Shown here: positions 9,117 to 17,491 of the stretch, piece by piece
Position numbering within the stretch: position 1 is the stretch's first letter
Layout of the letters: each line of letters starts with the position of its first letter
Source: an uncultured bacterium
GTDB lineage: Bacteria > Bacillota_I > Bacilli_A > RFN20 > CAG-826
Length of the DNA stretch: 64,000 nucleotides
Assembly: GCA_949295325.1 (NCBI GenBank)
Contig: CASFKG010000002.1
Location: 140,047-204,046, forward strand
Reading direction: 5' to 3'
Translations under genes and position numbers: made by a program
The notes under the pieces: model-generated
Database searches by the model: none
Seen by the model: the letters and a program-made list of their open reading frames with translations, nothing else
What the model was told of the DNA's origin: nothing

Positions 9117-10151
9117 ATGGAAAACAAGAAAAAGACAAAGGCCATACCCTTGGCCGCGCTGGCGCTCGTAGCGGGCGCCGCGATACTGCTTCCCTCCTGT
9201 GCAGGAAGCAACCCGCACTCATCGGTTTCGCTGGTGACTTCCGATACGGACGGCGACAAGACCTCCGAGCCGGAACCCGATACTTCGAGCGTCGACGATC
9301 TGCCGACCGATCCTCTTCTTAGGAAATACACCATCGCCCTAAGAAACGGCGAGGACCTTTCCGAAGCCCTTACCATCCAGGAAATCATGGGCGTCGTCGA
9401 AAAACTCTGGGCCCAAAACGAAAACAATTCCTGGTACTGCAACGGCGCGGCCGTCGCGATGTCCTTCGTCACCCAGAAAATCCAAAGCGCCGGAATCAAG
9501 TCCGGTGATGAATATTTCTCAGAATCCCTCTCCCAAAGCGCGTTCGTTTCGACCGGCGCGAGGACCTACCAATCCACCGGTGTCGACGTTATTAAGGCTT
9601 CGGCCGTCCAAGCCGGTGCCGATGGCGTTTTGTCCGGAACCTGGGATGGCGAAGAAACCCATTATGAAACCCCGGAAGCCTATGCCGAAGCGTGGGGCTG
9701 GGATCTAAGCCACTTCGGCAACTACTACTTCGGCGATTTCTTCGTGGACGGCATTACAAAGAACAGCATCATCACCGAACCGACCAGCGAAGACGATACC
9801 GAACCACTCAGTTCCGCCGTAAGGAACGAAGACGGTTCCTATACCGTATACATCCGCCTCGACCCCGTCGGCGGCGTAAGTAATTACCAAAAGCAGATGG
9901 TAACGCTTTCCGGGCTTGCCGAAGTCCCTCCCTTTGACTTCTGCAACCTTACCTACCAGCTGAATTCAGAACTGGAACCGATAAGCGCGACCATCCACGA
10001 GAAGTACACGGCCACGATGGCAAGCCTTCCGATTCCGGCTTCGACCGAAGCCAATCTGACCGTAAATTATTTCCCGGGCGTTTCCGCGGAGATTCCCGAA
10101 AACGGGGAAGCGGTGGACTATTCCGTCTCCGGATTGACTTTTTCCGCCTGA
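9117..10151 (+). CDS. Putative secreted lipoprotein, function unknown
   Basis: A 344-residue protein with a lipoprotein signal: basic start KKKTK, a hydrophobic stretch, then LPSC with the lipidated cysteine at residue 28. An acidic, Ser/Asp/Glu-rich linker (29-60) follows, typical of surface tethering. The mature part is rich in aromatic and acidic residues and matches no family I recognise. The ATG follows a TAGAGT -10-like box by 9 nt and has no SD. It is divergent from the membrane XRE regulator over shared operators, which may sense or control it. A good terminator follows. Confidence 0.75.
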   Translation: MENKKKTKAIPLAALALVAGAAILLPSCAGSNPHSSVSLVTSDTDGDKTSEPEPDTSSVDDLPTDPLLRKYTIALRNGEDLSEALTIQEIMGVVEKLWAQNENNSWYCNGAAVAMSFVTQKIQSAGIKSGDEYFSESLSQSAFVSTGARTYQSTGVDVIKASAVQAGADGVLSGTWDGEETHYETPEAYAEAWGWDLSHFGNYYFGDFFVDGITKNSIITEPTSEDDTEPLSSAVRNEDGSYTVYIRLDPVGGVSNYQKQMVTLSGLAEVPPFDFCNLTYQLNSELEPISATIHEKYTATMASLPIPASTEANLTVNYFPGVSAEIPENGEAVDYSVSGLTFSA

Positions 10152-10164
10152 AAATAAAAACAAA

Positions 10165-10195
10165 AGCCGGGTTTTGCAAGGAACCCGGCTTTTTT
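10165..10195 (+). terminator. Rho-independent terminator after the lipoprotein gene
   Basis: AGCCGGGTT / AACCCGGCT, 8-nt loop, followed by TTTTT. Confidence 0.93.
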
Positions 10196-10202
10196 GTACC
10201 GT

Positions 10203-10607
10203 TTATTCGGCTACGTAATCGAAGACTACCTCGTCGAAGTAATCGACGAAATCGGTCCCGCTTCCGAAGGCTTGGGACGCTTAATCCTCGCTGAAGCAGC
10301 AGTAGGCCGCGGGGATATAGGAATCGGCGAAGGCTTCCGGATCAAGCTCCTGGAGAGAGGATGGCAAGACGACGTAATCGATGGATCCGTCGGTCGCGTA
10401 GGTGAAAGCCCCGTAGACGATGAATATCAACCGTTCGCCGAGGTCGAGAGACGAAATCGATTCGCAGTCCGCGAGGGTGCTATAGTCGATCTGGCTTCCG
10501 CCTACATTGATCGTCCCGTTCGCGAACGGGGTAAGCCCGGATGCGCCGGTTAGGGTAGGAAAAGCCGCGATTGGCCAAATCAGTTCGGCAGGCGATGGTG
10601 ATTTCAT
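10203..10607 (-). pseudogene. Decayed BspA-type leucine-rich-repeat protein fragment
   Basis: The minus strand from an ATG at 10607 (preceded by AAGAGG) reads 108 codons to a TAA at 10281-10283, then resumes in the same frame for about 25 more codons (ASQAFGSGTDFVDYFDEVVF...) to a second TAA next to the lipoprotein terminator. The segment SIDYVVLPSSLQELDPEAFADSY is a single LRR_5 (BspA-like) repeat of the kind found in arrays in surface proteins. One repeat, no signal peptide and an internal in-frame stop point to a remnant. A short functional protein cannot be excluded. Confidence 0.6.
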
Positions 10608-10856
10608 CGGTTTCCTCTTTGCTGACACGTGGATGTCAATGTCGAAGGAAGACACATCAATAAAGATTTTTCCAGGATTATCGGGTGAAAATTCTTTAAT
10701 GAGACAAAAAAGATGTATTAGAACACACCTATTGGAAGCCGGGTCCCCGTGTTTTTCACGCCTGGGTGCAACCGCTTGGAAAAGAGGCGGGGAAACGGCG
10801 AGGGAGATTTGCGGCACTTCGTTGTCCAGGGCGGTCCTCGGAGAAAAAAAGAAAGG

Positions 10857-10881
10857 AAAAGCCGCACCTTCCGATGCGGCC
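10857..10881 (-). terminator. Rho-independent terminator of rpsD
   Basis: On the minus strand GCCGCA / TGCGGC with an 8-nt loop, then TTTTCCTTTC. About 250 bp between it and the LRR remnant hold no gene I can support. Confidence 0.85.
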
Positions 10882-10900
10882 TTTACTTGGGATTTCCAGA

Positions 10901-11509
10901 TTAGAGCTTCCTGTTGTAGAACTCGATGATTTGGCTTTCCTGGATGTCCTTGGGCAGTTCGTTCCTTTCGGGGTAGCGGACGTAGGTGCCCTTGAACTTC
11001 TCGGTGTCGACGGTGACGTAGTTGGGAATCGCCGGCTTTCCGTCGAGGGATTCCTTGACGACCTTGAGGGGAGAGGCCTCCTTTAGGCCGATCACGTCGT
11101 TCAACGAGCAGATATAGGAAGGAATGTCGACCTTCTTGCCGTTCACGGTGATGTGGCCGTGGTTGACCAGCTGCCTGGCCGCGGCCCGGGTACGGGCAAA
11201 GCCGATACGGTAGACGAGGTTGTCGAGTCGGCTTTCGAGGATCCTGAAGAAGGCGAGGCCGGTGACGGTATCCTTGTCCTTCTTGGCAATCATGAATAGG
11301 CGGCGGAACTGCCTTTCGTTGACGCCGTAGAGGCTGCGGAGCTTCTGCTTCTCCAATAGCTGGCCGCCGTATTCGGAGGGTTTCCTCTTGCGGTCGGCGC
11401 CGTGCTGGCCCGGGCCATAGGCCCGTTTCTTCAGTTCATCCCCGGTTTCGAGGATGGAAAACTGCAAATGGCGGCTCAGCTTCCATTTGCTTCCGGTGTA
11501 CTTGGACAT
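10901..11509 (-). CDS. rpsD: 30S ribosomal protein S4
   Basis: A 202-residue primary 16S rRNA-binding protein that nucleates 30S assembly. It shows MSKYTGSKWKLSRHLQFSI, KKRAYGPGQHG, the central S4 domain RLDNLVYRIGFARTRAAARQLVNHGHI (residues ~95-120) and the C-terminal IIEFYNRKL. The N-terminal zinc-ligand cysteines of some homologues are absent, as in Bacillus S4. The ATG at 11509 is chosen over an in-frame upstream extension because AAAGGAG lies just before it and S4 homology starts there. It is monocistronic, with a ~137-nt leader that is a candidate for S4 autoregulation. Confidence 0.97.
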   Translation of the reverse strand: MSKYTGSKWKLSRHLQFSILETGDELKKRAYGPGQHGADRKRKPSEYGGQLLEKQKLRSLYGVNERQFRRLFMIAKKDKDTVTGLAFFRILESRLDNLVYRIGFARTRAAARQLVNHGHITVNGKKVDIPSYICSLNDVIGLKEASPLKVVKESLDGKPAIPNYVTVDTEKFKGTYVRYPERNELPKDIQESQIIEFYNRKL

Positions 11510-11646
11510 TGGTATGTCTCCTTTCTTTGCGTCGCAAAGCAAGGGACGTCCTCCGACCCCCGGGTGAATGCCCTTCGGCCCTGCAACCGGGCTTACTCGT
11601 TTGGGCAATCGTCTGGCGGGGCCGTGGGCGCCTGCTGCATAACGCA
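11510..11646 (-). ncRNA. rpsD 5' leader, candidate S4-responsive element
   Basis: About 137 nt separate the predicted transcript start (near 11646) from the rpsD ATG. The leader is GC-rich with several possible stems, including CTTTGC / GCAAAG (11525-11539) just upstream of the SD. S4 autoregulates translation in Bacillus. The match to a known S4 leader family was not verified. Confidence 0.45.
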
Positions 11647-11652
11647 AGGGCA

Positions 11653-11681
11653 ATTCTAAATGGGATGTTGCCTATAGGCAA
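11653..11681 (-). promoter_or_regulatory. rpsD promoter with palindrome over the -35
   Basis: On the minus strand TTGCCT, a 17-bp spacer, TAGAAT. The -35 is half of a perfect 14-bp palindrome TTGCCTATAGGCAA (11668-11681), which also lies upstream of the divergent ezrA. Confidence 0.8.
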
Positions 11682-11711
11682 GGGGGAAAAATCACTTTAG
11701 ACTATGTGCAT

Positions 11712-13436
11712 ATGGTTGCTACATTGGCTGTTTCGCAGGGGCTGGCCGTCGGCCTCGGCATCGCTGGTGGCCTCTTGGCCCTGCTTCTCCTGGTCCTCGC
11801 CGTCCGCTTCATCTTCTTCGGGAGGGTCGCGATAAAGAAATCGGCCAACGACCTGCACGGCCGCTACGAAAGAAGCCACGCGCTTCTTTTCGGCAACGAT
11901 TCCCAATACCTCACGAGGCTAGAGTCCATTTCCGGGATGAACCTGACCTACGTCGGCGACTACCAGAAGTGGAAGAAGACCTTCACCGAAATACGCGACA
12001 TCAAGGACGCGGATGCCCTCCGGGCCATCAACCAGTTGGCCGATACCATCGGGGAAGGCCGCTACCGGGACGCCAAGGAGCAGCTGCCCGAGGTCCGGAA
12101 ACTCGTCGACGATTTCGAGAAAGCCGTAAGCGAACTCAATGCCGGGCTTAGCGCCAAGTTCGCGGACGAAGACGCCTGCAAGAGCTTGATACTGAACCTG
12201 CAGGAACAGCTGAGGAACCTCAGGACCGCCTTCGCCGCCAAGGCCAACGACCTGCAGCTGGTTACCGCTTCCTTTTCGAAAATGTACGCGAAGATCGAAA
12301 ACCTCATCAGCGAGGCCAACGAACTCGTCGACGATGCCAAATACGCGGAGGCCAAGCAGATACTGGAAAAGAAAATAGGACCGGTCCTCAAAGCCCTTTC
12401 GGATTCCTTCGAGGGCCTGCCCGATACCTGCATCACCCTGACCAGGCTTTTGCCTGATAAGATAGAGGCGCTCGAGGAACGCTACCGCGACCTGAGCGCG
12501 AAGGGCTATCCCCTCGGACACCTTTTGGCCAGCGACGAAATCGCCCGCATGAAGAAGGAAGTGCAGGAACTTAGCGACAAGACCGCCCGCTACGAACTGC
12601 GGGGCGTATCCGAGGAAGTCAAGCGCCTGCTCGACAAGATCGAACGCATCGGCCGGGGCTTCGACGGCGAAATATCCGCCAAGGAGGAGTTCCAGCGCAT
12701 TTCCCAGGAATCGTACAAACTGAGCGACGCCGTTTCGGAGAAATACCTGGATTTGCGCCAGGCCATGCCGAAAATTCACGAAATCTACGTAATTACCCCC
12801 AAGGCCGAGGAGGAATTCAACCTCCTGAGCGGAGCCGTATCCGAATCGGCGGCCACCAAGCGCAACCTCGATACCTACGTCCATAGCGCCGCCAAGCAGC
12901 CGTATTCGATACTGCTAGAGAAAAGCCGCTCGTTGCTGAACCAGTCCGAGGACGCCAAGAAAGCCCTCGATTCCTTCCAGGACTACCTCGCCTCCCTGAA
13001 GAAAGGGGCCGAGGATTCCAGCCGGGCCCTGGCCAGCTACTACATGCGGACGAAAAACGCCGAAAGCGTCCTCCGCGCCCTCAACTGCGAAAAGCTGAGC
13101 GGGAAGTACAAGCCGTTGCTCGACAACGAATTCGACATGCTCGATTCCCTTTACGGCGTCTTGAAGAAAACCCCGATCGACGTCGAAAAGGCCGTGGACA
13201 TCAAGGCCTCGGTCGTGGATAACGGCGAGAAGTGCATCGGCGAAATCGAGCAATTGGACGAAGCAAGGCTCGAGGCCGAAAAGGCAATCGTGATCGCGAA
13301 CAGGAACCGCCATAACTACCCGGGCGCGGAAGATCTGCTCGAACAGGCCGAGACATTCTATTTCTCCGGCGACTACGTTAGGGCCGCCCAGAGCGCCGGC
13401 AGCGTCAGTAAACTAAGGCCGACCGACCGGCAATAG
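11712..13436 (+). CDS. ezrA: septation ring formation regulator EzrA
   Basis: A 574-residue membrane-anchored inhibitor and organiser of FtsZ rings in low-GC Gram-positives. It has one N-terminal membrane segment (residues ~8-33), then ~530 residues of heptad-rich coiled-coil helices (spectrin-like repeats). The ending is diagnostic: AIVIANRNRHNYPGAEDL, then EQAETFYFSGDYVRAAQSA, matching the EzrA C-terminal 'ANRYR..Y' region. An ATG at 11712 or GTG at 11706 could start it. Both lie directly below a TAGACT -10-like box and have no SD, so the transcript may be leaderless. It heads a run with the desulfurase and thiI, as in Bacillus. Confidence 0.92.
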   Translation: MVATLAVSQGLAVGLGIAGGLLALLLLVLAVRFIFFGRVAIKKSANDLHGRYERSHALLFGNDSQYLTRLESISGMNLTYVGDYQKWKKTFTEIRDIKDADALRAINQLADTIGEGRYRDAKEQLPEVRKLVDDFEKAVSELNAGLSAKFADEDACKSLILNLQEQLRNLRTAFAAKANDLQLVTASFSKMYAKIENLISEANELVDDAKYAEAKQILEKKIGPVLKALSDSFEGLPDTCITLTRLLPDKIEALEERYRDLSAKGYPLGHLLASDEIARMKKEVQELSDKTARYELRGVSEEVKRLLDKIERIGRGFDGEISAKEEFQRISQESYKLSDAVSEKYLDLRQAMPKIHEIYVITPKAEEEFNLLSGAVSESAATKRNLDTYVHSAAKQPYSILLEKSRSLLNQSEDAKKALDSFQDYLASLKKGAEDSSRALASYYMRTKNAESVLRALNCEKLSGKYKPLLDNEFDMLDSLYGVLKKTPIDVEKAVDIKASVVDNGEKCIGEIEQLDEARLEAEKAIVIANRNRHNYPGAEDLLEQAETFYFSGDYVRAAQSAGSVSKLRPTDRQ

Positions 13437-13446
13437 GTCCCGACGT

Positions 13447-14586
13447 ATGATTTATTTCGACAATGCCGCGACCACGGCGATGTCCCCGAATGCGCTCAAG
13501 GCCTACCTGGAGGTATCGCAGAACGCCTTCGGCAACCCCGAATCGACCCATGCCTGGGGTCGGAAGGCCGAAAGGCTCCTTGGCGAAGCAAGGAAAGGCA
13601 TCCTCGCTTGCCTCGGACTTTCCGATACCCACGATCTGGTCTTCACTAGCGGCGCCACCGAGGCCAACAACCTCGCCATCAAGTCCGTCTTGAAAGCCTA
13701 TTCCCGCCGCGGCAATAGGGTCATTTCGAGCTACTACGAGCATCCCAGCGTCCTCAAGACCCTCCGCGGCCTCGCCGGCGAAGGCCTGATCGACCTGGTC
13801 CTATTGAAAGGCGATTCGTACGGGGTGGTTTCCCCGCAAACGCTCGGGGCGGCGATGGATAGCTCGACCCTTCTCGTCTGCCTCATGGGCGTCAACAACG
13901 AATTGGGGAGCATTTCGCCATACGCCGGATATTCCGAAATAGTTTCCAAATTCCCGAAGTGCTTCTACCTATGCGACTTCACCCAAGGGGCCGGGAAGCG
14001 CGCTTTCGGGGCCCCGCTTTCCCATTTCGTCACCTTCTCGAGCCACAAGTTTGCCGGACCCAAGGGGGTCGGAGGCCTTATAATGAAGAAGAACATTTCC
14101 CTCAGCCAGGTCACCGGGGGCGGCGAACAGGAAGGCGGGAGGCGTCCGGGGACGGTCGACGTCGCGGGAGCCTATTCCAGCTACGTCGCGTTGAAGGAAG
14201 AGACCCGGCAAATGCCGCAAAACGGCGCAAAGATCATGGCCCTGCGGGGATATTTATGGAGCGAACTCGGCCGGATGATAGAGGAAATCACCATCAATTC
14301 CCCCTCGGACGGTAGTCCCTACATCCTCAATTTTTCCCTCAAAAGGAAGAAGGCCAGCGTCGTTGCCGAGGCTCTTAGCCGCCGGGAAATATACGTCGGA
14401 ACCGTTTCGGCCTGTTCGAGTAAGAACGCCCTCTTCAGCTACGTCCTGCGCGATGCCGGGCATTCGGAAGGCGATTCCGAGAATTCCATCAGGCTATCAT
14501 TCGGGTCCGGGAACGAATTGGAAGAAGGGAAGCTTTTCATGGCGGCCCTCAAGGACATAATAAGCGAGGTAAAAGACCGTGGATAA
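13447..14586 (+). CDS. cysteine desulfurase (NifS/IscS-like, partner of ThiI)
   Basis: A 379-residue PLP enzyme that takes sulfur from cysteine as a protein persulfide. Seen are the N-terminal IYFDNAATT, the cofactor-binding SSHKFAGPKGVGG (PLP lysine near residue 205), the GRRPGTVDV-type region and the catalytic-cysteine loop GTVSACSSKN (~320-328). Position between ezrA and thiI matches the Bacillus NifZ desulfurase, which feeds ThiI for 4-thiouridine in tRNA. No clear SD precedes the ATG, 10 bp after ezrA. It overlaps thiI by 8 bp. Confidence 0.93.
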   Translation: MIYFDNAATTAMSPNALKAYLEVSQNAFGNPESTHAWGRKAERLLGEARKGILACLGLSDTHDLVFTSGATEANNLAIKSVLKAYSRRGNRVISSYYEHPSVLKTLRGLAGEGLIDLVLLKGDSYGVVSPQTLGAAMDSSTLLVCLMGVNNELGSISPYAGYSEIVSKFPKCFYLCDFTQGAGKRAFGAPLSHFVTFSSHKFAGPKGVGGLIMKKNISLSQVTGGGEQEGGRRPGTVDVAGAYSSYVALKEETRQMPQNGAKIMALRGYLWSELGRMIEEITINSPSDGSPYILNFSLKRKKASVVAEALSRREIYVGTVSACSSKNALFSYVLRDAGHSEGDSENSIRLSFGSGNELEEGKLFMAALKDIISEVKDRG

Positions 14587-15763
14587 ACTGCTGATCCTCC
14601 ATTTCGGGGAACTTTCCACCAAAGGGAACAACCGGGCCCTCTTCATAGACTGCCTTTATTCCAACATACGGCGTTTGCTCAAGGACTACGGAGAAGCCAG
14701 GGTCGAGAAGAGTCCCGCCCACATCTACGTTTCCCTTCCCGAAGGCTATGCCAGGGAAGTGGAAGTCGTTTCCCTACTAAGGGAAGTCCCGGGCATCCAG
14801 CGTCTCGGACTCGGCTACAGGCTAGGCCGCGACATCAGGGAGATAAAGGAAGCCTCCCTTGAAATACTGCTCAGGGAGAGGCCCGCCAGCTGGAAGGCCA
14901 AGGTGCACCGGGCGGACAAGAGCTTCCCGCTCGACTCCTACGGGGTGGCGAACGAAGTCGGGGGCTACGTCCTCCAAAACGGCGGCCCTTCCGTCGACGT
15001 CCACGACCCCAAGATGTCCCTCGAAATCGAAATAAGGCCGGAGGCGGCCTATGTATCCTACGAAGAGATACCGGGGGCCGGCGGCTATCCGCTCGGGATG
15101 AACGGAAAGGTACTGCTTTTGCTTTCCGGCGGCATCGATTCGCCCGTTGCCGCCTATAGGCTTTTGCGCCGCGGAATACTCGTGGAGTGCCTCCATTTCG
15201 CCTCGCCTCCCTATACGAGCGAGGCCGTGATGGACAAGCTGCACGACATATTGCGGAAACTCAACCGCTTCCAGGCCAAGATAAGGCTCCACGTCGTGCC
15301 GTTCACCGCGCTGCAGGAAGCCATCTACCGGCACGTGGACGAACCCTATTGCATCACGGTAATGCGCCGGATGATGATGCGCATCGCGGCCAAGGCCAGC
15401 GAGAAATACCGTTGCCCCGCCATCGCGACCGGGGAATCGGTAGGCCAGGTGGCCTCGCAGACCCTCGAATCCATGAAGACCATAAACGAGGTGACCAACG
15501 TCCCGGTCATCCGTCCTTTGGCGGTAAGCGACAAACTCGCCATAATAGAGGATGCCAAGAAAATCGGCACCTACGAAATATCGATAAGGCCCTACGAGGA
15601 CTGCTGCACCATCTTCGCTCCGCGGAAACCCAAGACCAAGCCGAGGATCGAGGAAGCCCGGAAGATGGAGGAGCGCTTCGACTTCGCCCCGCTGGTGGAA
15701 GAAGCCCTGCAGGGCATTTCCGACTTCGTCATATCCGCCGAAGAAGGCGATATTGATATATAA
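14579..15763 (+). CDS. thiI: tRNA 4-thiouridine synthetase ThiI
   Basis: A 394-residue enzyme that adenylates U8 of tRNA and installs sulfur. An N-terminal ferredoxin-like/THUMP part (residues ~1-165) precedes the PP-loop LLLLSGGIDSPVAAYRLL (~177-195) and the conserved CCTIFAPRKPKTKP segment near 343. There is no C-terminal rhodanese domain, as in Bacillus, so sulfur should come directly from the upstream desulfurase. The start is a GTG inside the desulfurase 3' end, with GAGGT 9 nt before it. Confidence 0.95.
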   Translation: MDKLLILHFGELSTKGNNRALFIDCLYSNIRRLLKDYGEARVEKSPAHIYVSLPEGYAREVEVVSLLREVPGIQRLGLGYRLGRDIREIKEASLEILLRERPASWKAKVHRADKSFPLDSYGVANEVGGYVLQNGGPSVDVHDPKMSLEIEIRPEAAYVSYEEIPGAGGYPLGMNGKVLLLLSGGIDSPVAAYRLLRRGILVECLHFASPPYTSEAVMDKLHDILRKLNRFQAKIRLHVVPFTALQEAIYRHVDEPYCITVMRRMMMRIAAKASEKYRCPAIATGESVGQVASQTLESMKTINEVTNVPVIRPLAVSDKLAIIEDAKKIGTYEISIRPYEDCCTIFAPRKPKTKPRIEEARKMEERFDFAPLVEEALQGISDFVISAEEGDIDI

Positions 15764-15773
15764 GGAGAGAAAA

Positions 15774-16328
15774 ATGGACAAGAAGAAATGCGCCGTGGTC
15801 ATGGTCGACATGCTCAACGACTTCGTGACCGGCGCCCTCAAGTGCGACCGCGGGCTCGCGACCGTTCCCCATTGCAAGGAACTGATCGAAGGCTGCCGGA
15901 AGCTCGGCGTCCCCGTCATCTACAGCAATGATGCCCATCTCAAGGGCGTCGACCACGAACTGAAGCTCTGGGGCGACCATGCAATAGAAGGCACCTACGG
16001 GGCGGAAGTGGTCCCGGAACTTAAGCCGGCCGAGGGCGACTACGTCGTCAAGAAGCGCCGCTATTCCGGCTTCTTCCACACCGATCTCGACCTGTTGCTC
16101 AGGGAACTCGGCGTCGATACCGTGATCCTCGGGGGACTGCATACCCACATGTGCGTCCGCCACACGGCGGCCGATGCCTACCAGTTGGGCTATGACGTCG
16201 TGGTCGCAAGCGACGCGACCGACTCCTTCACCAAGGAAGACTACGAGTACGGCATCTCCTATCTGAAGGCCACCTACGGGGCGAAGGTCTTGACCACGAA
16301 GGAAATACTCGCCGAACTCGGCAAGTAG
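15774..16328 (+). CDS. pncA: nicotinamidase / isochorismatase-family hydrolase
   Basis: A 184-residue hydrolase converting nicotinamide to nicotinate for NAD salvage. The Asp-Lys-Cys triad is visible: VVMVDMLNDF (Asp12), VVKKRRYSGFF (Lys) and GGLHTHMCVRHTAADA (nucleophile Cys). Lengths and spacing fit PncA rather than an isochorismatase domain of siderophore synthesis. The ATG at 15774 is preferred over an ATA-rich extension because AAGGAGAG lies just before it. It sits 10 bp after thiI. Its product would be used by PncB (2828). Confidence 0.88.
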   Translation: MDKKKCAVVMVDMLNDFVTGALKCDRGLATVPHCKELIEGCRKLGVPVIYSNDAHLKGVDHELKLWGDHAIEGTYGAEVVPELKPAEGDYVVKKRRYSGFFHTDLDLLLRELGVDTVILGGLHTHMCVRHTAADAYQLGYDVVVASDATDSFTKEDYEYGISYLKATYGAKVLTTKEILAELGK

Positions 16329-16341
16329 GGAACGCATGAAA

Positions 16342-16368
16342 AAAGGACCGGGTTCGTCCCGGTCCTTT
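16342..16368. terminator. Bidirectional terminator between pncA and rplT
   Basis: AAAGGACCGGG / CCCGGTCCTTT (11-bp stem, 5-nt loop), with A-run on one side and T-rich on the other, serving the convergent operons. Confidence 0.9.
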
Positions 16369-16381
16369 CCTTGTCCGGCAA

Positions 16382-16732
16382 TCAGGCTTTCTTGGCGGAA
16401 TCGCAGATGGCCTTGAAGGCAAGGGCATCGTGGATGGCCATTTCGCTCAGCATCTTGCGGTTGATGGCGACACCCTGTTTCTTGAGGGCACCCATCAAAA
16501 CGCTGTAGCTGATGCCGTTTTCGCGGCAGGCGGCGTTGATGCGCTTGATCCAGAGCTTGCGGTAGTCGCTTTTTACCTTGCGGCGGCTGACGTAGCTGTA
16601 GCGCCAGGAACGCAGGACCTGTTCCTTGGCGGTCTTGAACAGCAAATGCTTCGATCCGCGGTAGCCGCTGGCGGCCTTGAGGATCTTCTTGTGGGCGCTA
16701 TGGGTAACGGTCCCACCCTTGACTCTACTCAT
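16382..16732 (-). CDS. rplT: 50S ribosomal protein L20
   Basis: A 116-residue 23S rRNA-binding protein needed early in 50S assembly. It shows [32 protein letters not shown], the [17 protein letters not shown] segment and the C-terminal [15 protein letters not shown]. In Bacillus L20 also represses the infC-rpmI-rplT transcript through its leader; the leader here has the required parts. Last gene of the three-gene operon. Confidence 0.98.
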   Translation of the reverse strand: MSRVKGGTVTHSAHKKILKAASGYRGSKHLLFKTAKEQVLRSWRYSYVSRRKVKSDYRKLWIKRINAACRENGISYSVLMGALKKQGVAINRKMLSEMAIHDALAFKAICDSAKKA

Positions 16733-16744
16733 CTTTCGGCCTCC

Positions 16745-16933
16745 TTATAGCATCTCCTTGATGCGGGAATAGTCGGTCTTGTCGACCATGGCGTCCCCGC
16801 GGAGATGCACTTTCTGCTTGTGGGTTTTGTTGCGGAACAGATGTCCCGTGTAGGCATGCTTCCTCTTGAGCTTGCCGGTTCCGGTGACCTTCACCCTTTT
16901 GGCGAGGCCCCGGTTCGTTTTCATCTTGGGCAT
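16745..16933 (-). CDS. rpmI: 50S ribosomal protein L35
   Basis: A 62-residue basic protein: [20 protein letters not shown], then the conserved [11 protein letters not shown] and DYSRIKEML. The size is typical. The ATG at 16933 has a GGAGG just upstream and is preferred to an overlapping longer frame that lacks homology. It lies between infC and rplT with gaps of 9 and 12 bp. Confidence 0.97.
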   Translation of the reverse strand: MPKMKTNRGLAKRVKVTGTGKLKRKHAYTGHLFRNKTHKQKVHLRGDAMVDKTDYSRIKEML

Positions 16934-16942
16934 AACGTCCTC

Positions 16943-17491
16943 CTACTTCTTCTTGGGAGCGATGATGCAATCGTACCATTTCCCTTCCCAATAGGGCGCC
17001 TTCTCGACGGAGGCGATGTCGCAGAGGATTTCGCAGAAGCGCTTCATGACGTCTTCTCCGACTTCCTTGTGGGCCAGTTGCCTTCCGCGGAACACCACGC
17101 AGACCTGGACCTTGTTGCCGTCCTCGATGAAGCCCCGGGCATGCCGGGCCTTGGTCTCGAGGTCGTGCTGTCCTATCTGGGGCGTCAGCTGAACCTGCTT
17201 CAGCGAATTGGTGTGCTGGTTCTTGCGCGATTCCCGGCTGGCCTTCTGCTGGTCGAACTTGAATTTCCCGTAATTGAGGATCTTGCAGACGGGCGGATTG
17301 GCGTGGGGCGAGACGCAGTAGAGGTCCAGTCCGTAGCGGATGGCAACCTCGTTTGCGGCCCTAGAGGACATCCTCCCGAGGTTTTCCCCGTTGGGTCCGA
17401 TGACCAGGACCTCAGGGAAGCGGATCCTTTCGTTGATGGGATCAAGCGGCTTGTTCGGGCGCCGCCGGTCATTGGGATTGAAGTATGCGAT
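16943..17491 (-). CDS. infC: translation initiation factor IF-3, starting at an AUC codon
   Basis: A 182-residue factor that keeps 30S free and checks the start codon. Reading back from the obvious domain (ANEVAIRYGLDLYCVSP, PPVCKILNYGKFKF, C-terminal RGRQLAHKEVGEDVM) gives the expected N-domain PINERIRFPEVLVIGPNGENLGRMSSR. An in-frame TAG lies ten codons before the proline-rich start. Between them the only codon placed for initiation is ATC at 17491-17489, 7 nt after a perfect AAAAGGAG (17499-17506). The internal ATG at 17371 would delete the conserved N-domain. IF-3 genes are known for AUU/AUC starts that allow autoregulation. Confidence 0.93.
   Translation of the reverse strand: MAYFNPNDRRRPNKPLDPINERIRFPEVLVIGPNGENLGRMSSRAANEVAIRYGLDLYCVSPHANPPVCKILNYGKFKFDQQKASRESRKNQHTNSLKQVQLTPQIGQHDLETKARHARGFIEDGNKVQVCVVFRGRQLAHKEVGEDVMKRFCEILCDIASVEKAPYWEGKWYDCIIAPKKK

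Noticed and set aside
10507-10929. Plus-strand open frame across the LRR remnant and rpsD terminator
   Set aside because: It runs antisense through the remnant and a terminator, has no SD, and its composition is not protein-like.
16943-17371. infC starting at the internal ATG 17371
   Set aside because: It would delete the conserved INERIRF...LGR N-domain, which is in frame upstream with a perfectly placed SD and an ATC codon.
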